The notes beneath the pieces were generated by a model. It saw only the letters and a list, made by a program, of their open reading frames with translations, did no database searches and was not told the origin of the DNA. A stretch of 8,854 bases of DNA, from positions 1 to 8,854 of the forward strand of contig CAMLSI010000208.1 in NCBI GenBank assembly GCA_946482585.1. Direction: 5' to 3'. Below, piece by piece: positions 1 to 6,658 of the stretch. The stretch's first letter is position 1, and every line of letters starts with the position of its first letter. The translations under genes and the position numbers were made by a program. Source of the DNA: an uncultured Lysobacteraceae bacterium. GTDB lineage: Bacteria > Pseudomonadota > Gammaproteobacteria > Xanthomonadales > Rhodanobacteraceae.

Positions 1-2135
1 ACGCCGCGACGTTTTCGGCCCAGGCCAATGGCGCGGGTTACCGTTTCGTGATCGAAGGCGGCAGCGCCGAACCGTATCGGCCGCGCGCGTTCGGCTGGCT
101 GCGCGGCGATTTCGGCGGGCGCCACGTGTTCGTGCGCGAACTGCATGGTCCCAAGCAGGTGAAGAACTGGGCGTTCCGCTGGTCGGAGGGCACCAGTGCG
201 ATCGAACTCGAGTTCGACGCCCATTTCGAGATCCATGCCGACGGTGTTTTCGGCGCGCGCGCCCTGGCCGTCGCGTTGCTCACGGGGCAGGGCAGTGCCG
301 GCGAGACGCTGCACGCGCTGATATCGAATCAGCTCAACCGGGAACTGACGGCGCTGCTGAAGCAGAGCGAAAACCGCGGCGAGAGTCTGCACGACTGTTT
401 CACACCTGCTGCCGACGGCCTGAGCCGGCGGCGCGAACTCGATGCCGGCGTGAGCGACGCGATCAGCAGGGAGCTCGGCGTCCCGTTCCGGATCGGATTC
501 CAGATGCGCGATCCGGCACCGCGACAGATCGAGGTGCGCTGTTGCAACGCATTCACGCTGCAGGACAGCAATGCCGGCTGTGAAGTCGTCACGACGGCGC
601 TGCTGCAGTTCGACAATTTCCAGTCGCACAAGCGCAGCGGGCTGCACGACGAGGCGTCGATCCGCGCGGCGATGGAGCGGCAGGTCGGCGAGGCCGTGAA
701 GGAACTGCTGTTCGGCAAGCGCTACTACGCCGTGGCGCGCGCGTTCGCCAGCGGAGAGAACGCGATCCATATCGACATGGAGCGCCGCCTGCAGGGGTTC
801 GCGCAATCGATCGGCTATCGCATTCGCCTGTTCAACACGCTCGTCGACATTCCGGCGCTGAAGCTGTTTCGCGGTCTGAACGTCGAAGTGCCCGCGGGCG
901 AGACGTATCAACTGCGCTCGCGCGGATTCGCGGATCTGTCGACGAGCCTGCGCGTGCAATGCGGCGACGACGAGGGCAGCGACGAGGCGACGGCGCGACT
1001 GGTCGGCGTCGATGTCGCGGATCCGGCCGAACCGATTGCTGCGCTGGTGCGGCGCTGCTGCCGGGAAACGCTCGCGCGTTTCGATTATTCCGCGGTCAGC
1101 GTGAAGTTCGACGAGGAAGTGCGGCCGGCCGTCGAAGCACGCATCCTCGCCGATCTCGCGCATTTCGGTTTGCGTGCGACGATCACGCGGCTGCGCTCCG
1201 AACCCACCGAGGATGCGCTGCGCTTCATGGAGCTGTGCCGGCTGCCGGCCGTCGATTTCGTCGCGACCGTGTCGCCGCAGGCCGATGCGGGCAATGCGGA
1301 CGACGTCGTCGTCGAAGGCGTCATCGACATCCTGGACCTCGCTCCGGACGATCAGGCCTGGCTGCGTTTCCAGTCGGGCAATTTCGGCTATCGCCGCGAT
1401 TCGACGCGCAGCCTCGACGACATGCGTGCGCAAGGCGTACTGCGCGGCATCGGCGATGTCGAGAGCAAGGATCGCCGTGCGCTCGCGATCGCGATCGAAG
1501 TCGCCGAGATCCGCCTGCGCGTCGTCGCAACCTTGCGCAAGGAACTGGCCATGCAGCCGAACCTCGCGCATTCGTGGACCACGGCGGCGAACGCAGCCGG
1601 TATCGAGCGCTGGGCGAACGAGGTTGCCGCGGCAGCGGTCGCCGAAGAGTTCGGTCTGCGCGTGCGGCTGCGCGGCTTCGGTCGCCGCGACACGCTCAGC
1701 GCCAGCGTCGCGCGCGCGATCCGCGAGGCCAACCTGCGCGGCGAGCGCGAAGTCGCCGAAGCACTCGCGCAAAAGCGCAAGACGCATCTGCTGCAGGACG
1801 TCGAATTGCTGCATGAGCAGCGTCAGGCGCAATCGCGTCGCCTCGACAGGATCACCGACGACGAACTCGCGAATTCCGGCGACATGAATCACGACGTGGC
1901 GCGCGAGCAGGCACAACAGGCGGTAGCGGCGATGCGCGAGCAGATCCGGCAGCGCGAGACGCCGTTGCACCGGCCCGCGTCATCAATCCCGCCCGCGGCC
2001 CCGTGGCAGCCGCCGCCCGTCGCGATCGACGATGCCGCGGCGGCACGCCTGGCGGGGAGCGCATCCGCGACGGCGTTGCCGCGCTCAGACGGCGCGCCGG
2101 ACGGCACGCACGCGTTGTCGTCGCCGCAGGACTGA
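1..2135 (+). CDS. Large multi-module band-7/SPFH-like protein, 5'-partial
   Basis: The frame is open to the left edge (first full codon at 3), so the true start is probably upstream; a GTG at 48 is the first in-frame start codon seen but has no clear ribosome site. Residue numbers count from that GTG. At least 695 aa are visible. Four stretches share one layout: a beta-rich segment, a long amphipathic helix, then a helix ending in a conserved Gly and an alternating beta strand: RELGVPFRI (Gly144), QSIGYRIRL (Gly256), AHFGLRATI (Gly374), EEFGLRVRL (Gly536). The second ends in VDIP, like the end of stomatin-type SPFH domains. Residues about 555-635 are charged, coiled-coil-like helix; the rest is a Pro/Ala-rich disordered tail. 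No membrane helix is visible in this part. SPFH proteins usually oligomerise at membranes as scaffolds; that role is inference here. Coding is firm, family assignment moderate. It converges with the minus-strand cluster. Confidence 0.75.
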   Translation, partial: AATFSAQANGAGYRFVIEGGSAEPYRPRAFGWLRGDFGGRHVFVRELHGPKQVKNWAFRWSEGTSAIELEFDAHFEIHADGVFGARALAVALLTGQGSAGETLHALISNQLNRELTALLKQSENRGESLHDCFTPAADGLSRRRELDAGVSDAISRELGVPFRIGFQMRDPAPRQIEVRCCNAFTLQDSNAGCEVVTTALLQFDNFQSHKRSGLHDEASIRAAMERQVGEAVKELLFGKRYYAVARAFASGENAIHIDMERRLQGFAQSIGYRIRLFNTLVDIPALKLFRGLNVEVPAGETYQLRSRGFADLSTSLRVQCGDDEGSDEATARLVGVDVADPAEPIAALVRRCCRETLARFDYSAVSVKFDEEVRPAVEARILADLAHFGLRATITRLRSEPTEDALRFMELCRLPAVDFVATVSPQADAGNADDVVVEGVIDILDLAPDDQAWLRFQSGNFGYRRDSTRSLDDMRAQGVLRGIGDVESKDRRALAIAIEVAEIRLRVVATLRKELAMQPNLAHSWTTAANAAGIERWANEVAAAAVAEEFGLRVRLRGFGRRDTLSASVARAIREANLRGEREVAEALAQKRKTHLLQDVELLHEQRQAQSRRLDRITDDELANSGDMNHDVAREQAQQAVAAMREQIRQRETPLHRPASSIPPAAPWQPPPVAIDDAAAARLAGSASATALPRSDGAPDGTHALSSPQD
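187..1701 (+). repeat. Four tandem SPFH-like protein modules
   Basis: This is a protein-level, not DNA-level, repeat inside the large left-edge gene. The anchor glycines lie at codons 477, 813, 1167 and 1653, so spacing is about 112, 118 and 162 residues. Each anchor follows a helix with a hydrophobic heptad and precedes a strand of the form G-[VYL]-x-x-[RT]-[IL] or close to it. Upstream of each anchor is another helix (LISNQLNRELTALL, ERQVGEAVKELL, ALVRRCCRETLARF, AEIRLRVVATLRKEL) matching the inner helix of SPFH domains. Boundaries are approximate and sequence identity between modules is low. Confidence 0.45.
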
Positions 2136-2142
2136 ACGCGAT

Positions 2143-2167
2143 GCGCACGCCGAGCGGCGGTGTGCGC
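2143..2167. terminator. Hairpin between convergent genes, possible two-way terminator
   Basis: A 10-bp stem, GCGCACGCCG paired with CGGTGTGCGC (one G-T wobble), closes a 5-nt loop at 2153-2157. It starts 8 nt after the stop of the plus-strand gene and lies 67 nt beyond the stop of the minus-strand gene. No T-run follows on either strand, so it is not a canonical intrinsic terminator, but a GC stem of this length between convergent genes could limit read-through or protect 3' ends. The rest of the 2136-2233 gap shows no gene. Confidence 0.4.
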
Positions 2168-2233
2168 GCATCCATCCGAGGATGACGACGCGGTAGATCT
2201 CGCCGCAGGGAATTTGGAGAGCGAGGCGGCGGC

Positions 2234-3253
2234 TCAGGTCGTCGTCGGCTCGCGCGTAGGATCGCCGACGCGGGGAATCACGTCCATGAGCTCCTGCGCC
2301 CAGCGATCCATTGCTGGCGCGCCGCCGTCGAGCAGTTCGCGCAGGTGGCGCTTCATCACTCGCGCGGCCTCGGCCTGCTGCGCATAGCCTTCTCGCACGA
2401 AGCGTTCGGCGATCGCATCGATGGCGCCGAGTGCGGCTGCGGCGGGCAGCTGCTTGAGTTGATCGAGTTCGTGCAGGTAGCGTTCGCGCGCGCGGTTGAG
2501 GTCGCCGCTCGCCGTCGCGAGACGATTGCGATAGGCGGCATAGGCGCCGGCGTCGTTGCGGCTCGCGTTCATCATTTCGTCGGCGACGTGCTGCCTGAGA
2601 CGCAGGTCGGCAATGTCTTTGGCGATGCGCGATGTCGACAGGGCCAGTGCTTCGGCGCCCGCGCCGTCGGACGCGCCGATCGGCGCCGGCGTGATCGCGA
2701 TGCGATGGCTGGGCCGGCCTTCGACATTGCCGAGCACGAGCGCGAAGTGACGCGGCGGCTTCTGCCGGCTCGCGTCGCGCAACAACGTGAGCAGGATGCG
2801 CTGTCGGCGCTGCCCCGGCGCAAAATGCAGGCGGCCCCGTGCCGCGACATAGTCGCTGCCTTCCTTTGCGGTCGCGTCGTCGGTCGCATAGTCGACGTCC
2901 GCGGCGGCATCCAGCAGTGCGTCGCGGCGTATCTCGATTTCGAGCACGCGCCCGCCGTCCTCGACGTCGCTGCGCGGCTGCACGAAGCGGATGTGCGCGA
3001 GCGGCGGCGGTCGATACCAATGGATCAGCGCCGGTGCCGCAACGATTGCAGCACCGGCGAATGCGGCCGTCGCCAGTACCGCGGCCAGCGCATGCGGCAG
3101 CAGATCGAGATCTTCGCCGCGCCGCAGCGGCGCGTCGCAGCTGCAGTGTCCGGCGTTGCGGCGGAATTCGGCGCGACGGAACACGCGGTCGTTCAGCGCC
3201 GACGCGCAGCGCGGATTGATGCACCAGTAACGGTCGCGGCGCAACAGGGTCAT
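2234..3253 (-). CDS. Zinc-ribbon-like, single-TM, Calx-beta domain protein
   Basis: The protein has 339 aa. Cys11, Cys16, Cys37 and Cys39 (C-x4-C ... C-x-C) near the N-terminus look like a metal-binding ribbon. Residues about 53-76 form one Ala/Val-rich membrane helix, ending at HWYR. Residues about 86-180 match the Calx-beta fold closely: IRFVQP, then VDYATDDATAKEGSDY, then GRLHFAPGQ and FALVLGN. The acidic residues usual before the last strand are replaced by RQKPPRHF, so calcium binding may be weakened. Residues about 205-335 are charged helices. Topology is likely ribbon in the cytoplasm and Calx-beta outside, joining a cytoplasmic metal site to an extracytoplasmic adhesion-type domain; this is inferred. 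The ATG at 3253 is chosen because it sits 4 nt after the upstream stop, which suggests translational coupling, and because the longer reading runs into that gene. No named family fits the whole protein. Confidence 0.75.
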   Translation of the reverse strand: MTLLRRDRYWCINPRCASALNDRVFRRAEFRRNAGHCSCDAPLRRGEDLDLLPHALAAVLATAAFAGAAIVAAPALIHWYRPPPLAHIRFVQPRSDVEDGGRVLEIEIRRDALLDAAADVDYATDDATAKEGSDYVAARGRLHFAPGQRRQRILLTLLRDASRQKPPRHFALVLGNVEGRPSHRIAITPAPIGASDGAGAEALALSTSRIAKDIADLRLRQHVADEMMNASRNDAGAYAAYRNRLATASGDLNRARERYLHELDQLKQLPAAAALGAIDAIAERFVREGYAQQAEAARVMKRHLRELLDGGAPAMDRWAQELMDVIPRVGDPTREPTTT

Positions 3254-3257
3254 CGCG

Positions 3258-3767
3258 TCAACGCTGCAGCAGCACGATGAGTTCGCGATGCAGCGCGCTG
3301 TTGCGCCGGCTCGCCTGTTCGACGACGAAACGCCGTGTCGCCACGTCGCCGTCCACGGACGGAGTGGCTGCCTCGGCAAGCCAGCGGCCGTTGTCGGCCA
3401 GCAGCGCCTCGAGACGACGTTTCTCGCTGAGGTCCAGCGTGTGTTGCGCGATCAGCGCGCGCAGCCGCGCATCGAGCGCACGATTTTCCGCGCCGAGGCG
3501 ATCGAGTTCCTCGCGCAGCTGCTGCGCTTCGACGTCCAGCGCATGGTGCCGGGCCTGCAGGTGCTCGCCACGCGCGCGCTCTTCGGCCGCGTGGGATCGG
3601 GCGGCCATGTCGCGCAGTACGAGTTCCCGTTGCCGGTCGTGCGCCTTGTTCTCGCGCCAGCCGAACAGTCCGCCGCGGTTCGGATCGCCGGTCGTCGCGC
3701 AGCTGGCGAGCAACACGAGCATCAGAACCGCAGCGGCAGCATGTGGTTTGCCGATCGGCGCGCGCAT
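3258..3767 (-). CDS. Small coiled-coil lipoprotein
   Basis: The 169-aa product starts with a signal peptide (hydrophobic AAAAVLMLVLLASC) ending in a lipobox L-A-S-C, with Cys23 as the likely lipidated residue. Ala at +2 favours the outer membrane over inner-membrane retention. A short GGLFGW motif lies at 32-37. From about 44 to 122 the chain is highly charged, Leu/Ala-rich helix with heptad character (REELDRLGAENRALDARL), and a second helix ends the protein. No enzyme motif is visible. The ATG overlaps the stop of the upstream gene by one base (TGATG), and there is no good Shine-Dalgarno, so translation is probably coupled. The pairing with another coiled-coil lipoprotein suggests the two interact in the periplasm; that is inference. 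The family is not recognised. Confidence 0.8.
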   Translation of the reverse strand: MRAPIGKPHAAAAVLMLVLLASCATTGDPNRGGLFGWRENKAHDRQRELVLRDMAARSHAAEERARGEHLQARHHALDVEAQQLREELDRLGAENRALDARLRALIAQHTLDLSEKRRLEALLADNGRWLAEAATPSVDGDVATRRFVVEQASRRNSALHRELIVLLQR

Positions 3768-4444
3768 CAGTAGGCCCGCCGTTCGTCGATCTGCTGCAAC
3801 TGCAGTCGTGCGAGCTCGAGCCGGCGCGTCTGCTGCTCGAGATCGCGCAGGCCCGCGGCGACGAGCTGCACGCCTTCGGACTGCTGCTCCTCGGCCGTGC
3901 GGCGTTCCTTGGCGTCCAACGCCTTGACCTCGGCGATGAGCGCGTTCTGTCGTTCGACCTCGGCATTCATCTGCCGGAGCTGATGCGCGACGGTTTCGAC
4001 CAGCGCCGCGAGCCGCTGTTGCTGAGCGTCATGTCGCGCCTGTCGTTCGGCGCCGGTCAGACTCGCCTGACGCAGGTCCTGCACGGCGCGATCGAGCTCG
4101 GCGATCTGGTTCTCGATCTGCTCGTTCTGCACGCGCGTGGATTCGGCGAGCGCTGTCGCTCGCTGGGCGGACTGGCGCAGATTTTCCTCGCGCTGCGCGT
4201 AGGCGGCTTTCTTCTTCGCGACGCGATCGCCCACGACGGCGCCGACGATGCCGCCCAGCATCGCACCGATCACGGTCCCGCGATCGTTGCCGGTGATGGC
4301 GCGGCCGAGTGCGGCGCCGGCCGCGACGCCGGTCGCCGTGCCCTCGGCACGAGTGCGTTGTTGATCGGTGGCGCAGGCGCAGAGGACCAGAGCGAGCGTG
4401 CCGACGACGGCGAGCCCGCGACAACGGCGGAACAGCGAAGTCAT
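3767..4444 (-). CDS. Glycine-zipper coiled-coil lipoprotein
   Basis: The 225-aa product has a signal peptide and a lipobox with Cys24 (L-C-A-C, then A-T) as the probable lipidation site. Residues about 35-73 form a glycine zipper with regularly spaced Gly/Ala (GVAAGAALGRAI, then GTVIGAMLGGIVGAVVGD), as in SlyB/OmpA-linker type envelope proteins, where such segments insert in or pack on membranes. Residues about 78-222 are an almost unbroken charged coiled coil rich in Gln, Glu, Arg and Leu, long enough to reach across much of the periplasm. The start is supported by GGGAGAG four bases before the ATG. It leads the tightly spaced three-gene run towards 2234. A structural or stress-related role at the outer membrane is likely, but the exact function is unknown. 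Confidence 0.82.
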   Translation of the reverse strand: MTSLFRRCRGLAVVGTLALVLCACATDQQRTRAEGTATGVAAGAALGRAITGNDRGTVIGAMLGGIVGAVVGDRVAKKKAAYAQREENLRQSAQRATALAESTRVQNEQIENQIAELDRAVQDLRQASLTGAERQARHDAQQQRLAALVETVAHQLRQMNAEVERQNALIAEVKALDAKERRTAEEQQSEGVQLVAAGLRDLEQQTRRLELARLQLQQIDERRAY

Positions 4445-4535
4445 GAATCTCTCCCGGCTGATGGCGACGACGATGCCGTCGAACTTCCGGGAGCCCTACT
4501 GTCACGCGGGCTCGTGCCCTCTCACCTCGCCACGC

Positions 4536-5972
4536 TCAATCCCCGCCGCCGCCGCATCCGCCGCAGCCGCTGCTGCAACTGCTGCCGCCGTCGGAAGAGC
4601 AGCCGCTGTCGCTCGAGGAGTCGGTCGAACTGCTGCTGCTGCCTTGCGACGCGCGGGATTCGTGGAAGCCGGCGTAGGCCGTTCCGGCGAGCACGGCCGT
4701 TCCAGCGAGTGCGACGGCGAGGCCGATGTCGCCATCGCGCGGCGCGCGGCGCGCATGCGCGTGACGGACGTTCATCTCGCGCAGCACGGCATCGCCGGCG
4801 CGGCTGCGTTCGGGACGGTAGGCGAGCAGCACGAGTGTCGCGACACCGGTCAGCAAGGCCAGCAGGACCAGAAATTCGACGGGCCGGTCGCGCTGCAGGC
4901 CGACCTGGATCTTCATGATGCCGAACACGGTGAGCAGCGCGAACGGCAGCGCACTGCTCAGGGCCATGAGCCAGCGGCTGCGCGGGTCGAGCAGCAACCG
5001 GCGCGCGACCAGGGAATCGCGGATACGCGCCAGTTGCTTCCTGACGCGCCGGACGATGCGCGGCGTGTGCCGTTCGGCGGCGGCGGCGCGTGCGATTTCA
5101 TCGAGCGGATAGTCTTTGATCTGATGCGGATGGCTCACGTCGAGCCGGCGTTTCTTCGGGTCCCAGCGTGCCTGGCCGCCGGCGAGCAGGGTTGCGACGC
5201 CGGCGTCGACGACGCGTTCGGCACCGCCGGCGAGGTAGGCCGCGGACCAGGTGTCGAGCGCGGCGCCGCGCGGTGCGTCGGCGCTGCCGCGGAAGTGGCG
5301 GCGCGCGAACACGGCGATGCCGACGCAGACTGCGGCGAGCGCGAAATACAGCAGGAGAAATGTCGGGCCGTCGAAATCCAGCGGATTCAACGGCAGCGCC
5401 TGCAGCAGCGGCGCGACCGAGAGCAGCGCGGCGGCAGCGGCGGCGCGGCGCCAGTCGATGCGGCGCAGCGACGGTCGACGCAGCATCCAATGGCGCGAGA
5501 GGTCGATGCGCCGATAGCGCGCCGGACTCGCGGTCTGCGTCTGTGCGTCGGGCCAGTAGTCCGCCGGCGGCGGGCCGAACCAGCGCTGATAGCTCGCGAG
5601 CGTTTCGGCGTACTGCGCGTAGTGCAGGCGACTCTGGTCGCGTCCGCCACGCGTCGGCTCGTGATGCAGATCCATGCCGAGCACATCGGGACAGAAACGC
5701 CGCCAGTAGTCGCGGCTGTAGGTCAGGTGCTGATGCCAGACCTCGTCGACGGCGTCGCTCGGCGTGACCGCGTGCCCGGCCACCGCCGCGAGGAAGCAGA
5801 AACGTTTATACTCGTGGATCGCGCCGATCGCGTAGGCATCGCTCCAGCCGTGTTCCCGGGCGAGCCGGCGCGCAAAGGTCAGTGTGCAGCCGGCAGTGCC
5901 GAAATCGTGCGCCTCCAGGCGCAGCCAGAGTTCGCGCTGCCGCTCCGACCCGATCGTATCGATGTCCGACAT
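4536..5972 (-). CDS. TIGR04222-type membrane protein with GRDP-like N-terminus and Ser/Cys/Gly tail
   Basis: The 478-aa protein has three parts. Residues about 10-145 are soluble and carry VDEVWHQHL (75-83), then YSRDYWRRFCPDVLG and a Trp-Pro ending (YWP), the signature of GRDP-like 'glycine-rich domain-containing' proteins. Residues about 175-435 contain about five hydrophobic segments (near 175-195, 203-223, 335-356, 366-384, 416-434) and the TIGR04222-like motif AYLAGGAERVVDAGVATLL (245-263). The final 35 residues are only Ser, Cys, Gly, Asp and Thr. TIGR04222 proteins are uncharacterised and typically end in such low-complexity tails. The ATG at 5972 is preferred over in-frame ATGs further up because GGAGA (5982-5978) lies 5 nt before it. 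No terminator is seen in the 91 nt before the glycine-zipper gene, so co-transcription is possible. Confidence 0.85.
   Translation of the reverse strand: MSDIDTIGSERQRELWLRLEAHDFGTAGCTLTFARRLAREHGWSDAYAIGAIHEYKRFCFLAAVAGHAVTPSDAVDEVWHQHLTYSRDYWRRFCPDVLGMDLHHEPTRGGRDQSRLHYAQYAETLASYQRWFGPPPADYWPDAQTQTASPARYRRIDLSRHWMLRRPSLRRIDWRRAAAAAALLSVAPLLQALPLNPLDFDGPTFLLLYFALAAVCVGIAVFARRHFRGSADAPRGAALDTWSAAYLAGGAERVVDAGVATLLAGGQARWDPKKRRLDVSHPHQIKDYPLDEIARAAAAERHTPRIVRRVRKQLARIRDSLVARRLLLDPRSRWLMALSSALPFALLTVFGIMKIQVGLQRDRPVEFLVLLALLTGVATLVLLAYRPERSRAGDAVLREMNVRHAHARRAPRDGDIGLAVALAGTAVLAGTAYAGFHESRASQGSSSSSTDSSSDSGCSSDGGSSCSSGCGGCGGGGD
4539..4643 (-). other. Ser/Cys/Gly low-complexity C-terminal tail
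   Basis: The last 35 codons of the 478-aa membrane protein encode a run of serines (SSSSSTDSSSDS) followed by spaced Cys pairs (GCSSDGGSSC, then SGCGGCGGGGD). Five cysteines occur in 17 residues. The Cys-Gly pattern could bind metal or form disulfides or cross-links, but none of this is shown by sequence alone. Confidence 0.8.
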
Positions 5973-6104
5973 GACTGTCTCCGCTGGCGAGGGCAGGGCC
6001 ACATTACCCCGAGCCCATTGCCAGCGAAACGTCGTCATGCGGGTCCAGCGAACGCGGAGGGACCGTCTCGTTGAGGCCATTTCGCAACTGCCGGTCTGAA
6101 CCTA

Positions 6105-6133
6105 TTGGCAGAAAACACAAATGCGAGTATCGT
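6105..6133 (+). promoter_or_regulatory. Sigma-70-like promoter of the cold-shock gene
   Basis: TTGGCA at 6105-6110 and TATCGT at 6128-6133 are separated by exactly 17 nt. Both match the consensus well (5/6 and 4/6), and the spacer is unusually A-rich for this GC-rich window. Transcription would start near 6140, giving a leader of about 155 nt, as expected for cspA-type genes. Confidence 0.6.
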
Positions 6134-6139
6134 GGTGCG

Positions 6140-6294
6140 CACTGTGTTTGCCTGGGTCACGGTAAATTGTGGCCTGATGCAGTTGATCCCTGGATCCGCT
6201 TCATCGATTCGCCCTGCTTGCTCCCTGCAACCTCAGTCTCGGTCCGGATGATCCGTGATCGTGATATCCCTAAATTGTTTCATGGAGTTAAGAC
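6140..6294 (+). promoter_or_regulatory. Long 5' leader of the cold-shock mRNA
   Basis: About 155 nt without a gene lie between the predicted transcription start and the ATG. It is less GC-rich than its surroundings and contains small inverted repeats (CGGATGATCCG near 6244-6254) and two copies of TAAATTGT at 6163-6170 and 6271-6278. GGAG at 6284-6287 is the ribosome site, 7 nt before the start. In E. coli cspA a leader of this kind acts as a temperature-responsive RNA element; the same role here is inference, and no E. coli-like cold box was recognised. Confidence 0.5.
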
Positions 6295-6504
6295 ATGTCG
6301 AATCGTCAGACTGGTACCGTAAAGTGGTTCAACGACGCCAAGGGCTTTGGTTTCATCACCCCGGAAAGCGGCGCTGACCTGTTCGTGCACTTCCGCGCGA
6401 TCCAGGGCACCGGCTTCAAGACCCTTCAGGAAGGCCAGCGCGTGAGCTTCGTCGCCGTGCAGGGCCAGAAGGGCATGCAGGCCGACCAGGTCCAGGTCCT
6501 CTGA
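6295..6504 (+). CDS. cspA: CspA-family cold-shock RNA/DNA-binding protein
   Basis: This 69-aa single-domain cold-shock protein has the usual family length. It carries RNP1 (KGFGFI, residues 16-21) and RNP2 (DLFVHF, 28-33); the nucleic-acid-stacking aromatics Trp11, Phe12, Phe18, Phe20, Phe30, His32 and Phe33 are all present. Such proteins bind single-stranded RNA and DNA in the cytoplasm and melt mRNA structure, often at low temperature. The start has a GGAG 7 nt upstream. The gene is monocistronic: it has its own promoter and long leader and ends in a strong terminator. Its [14 protein letters not shown] opening resembles pseudomonad cold-shock proteins. The long leader suggests cold induction, although several paralogues of this family are not cold-induced, so the exact symbol is uncertain. 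Confidence 0.95.
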   Translation: MSNRQTGTVKWFNDAKGFGFITPESGADLFVHFRAIQGTGFKTLQEGQRVSFVAVQGQKGMQADQVQVL

Positions 6505-6533
6505 ACCAGCGGTACACGTAGTAGATCGAAAAG

Positions 6534-6563
6534 AACCCCAGGCGGAAACGCCTGGGGTTTTTT
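6534..6563 (+). terminator. Intrinsic terminator after the cold-shock gene
   Basis: An 11-bp perfect stem, AACCCCAGGCG paired with CGCCTGGGGTT, closes a GAAA tetraloop (6545-6548) and runs into a T tract ending at 6563. It begins 29 nt after the stop codon. The opposite strand also has a T-rich stretch after the stem (CTTTTC), so it could work both ways. Confidence 0.95.
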
Positions 6564-6658
6564 GTTGCCCGCGCGTCGGCCGCACGGGCATGCGCGCCGA
6601 GCACCTTTCCGCCGGGCCGGGTTTCCGGCTAGCCTCGCGCAGCCTGCGGGGGACTGAA

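Noticed and set aside
959..1816. 285-codon plus-strand frame inside the large left-edge gene
   Set aside because: It is Arg-rich low-complexity text in an alternate frame of a longer open gene.
2085..3224. 379-codon minus-strand frame overlapping the Calx-beta gene
   Set aside because: It is an Arg/Ala-rich shadow; the other minus-strand frame carries the Cys cluster, membrane helix and Calx-beta motifs.
3254..3379. N-terminal extension of the Calx-beta protein up to 3379
   Set aside because: It would overlap the lipoprotein gene by over 100 nt and adds residues without domain features; the ATG at 3253 fits the coupled spacing.
6001..6028. Possible minus-strand promoter (TTCGCT, 16 nt, TAATGT) before the 478-aa membrane protein gene
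   Set aside because: The -10 matches only 3 of 6 positions and the spacing is suboptimal. It is well placed, about 30 nt before the start, but too weak to call.
4368..6074. 568-codon open frame on the plus strand opposite the TIGR04222-type gene
   Set aside because: Its translation is low-complexity Arg/Ala/Gly text with no domain, while the opposite strand encodes recognisable motifs and a ribosome site. High GC content keeps the antisense frame open.
6566..6629. Two small inverted repeats before dctA (TGCCCG/CGGGCA and GCCGG/CCGGC)
   Set aside because: Short GC palindromes arise often by chance at this base composition; neither has a T-run nor an obvious operator arrangement.
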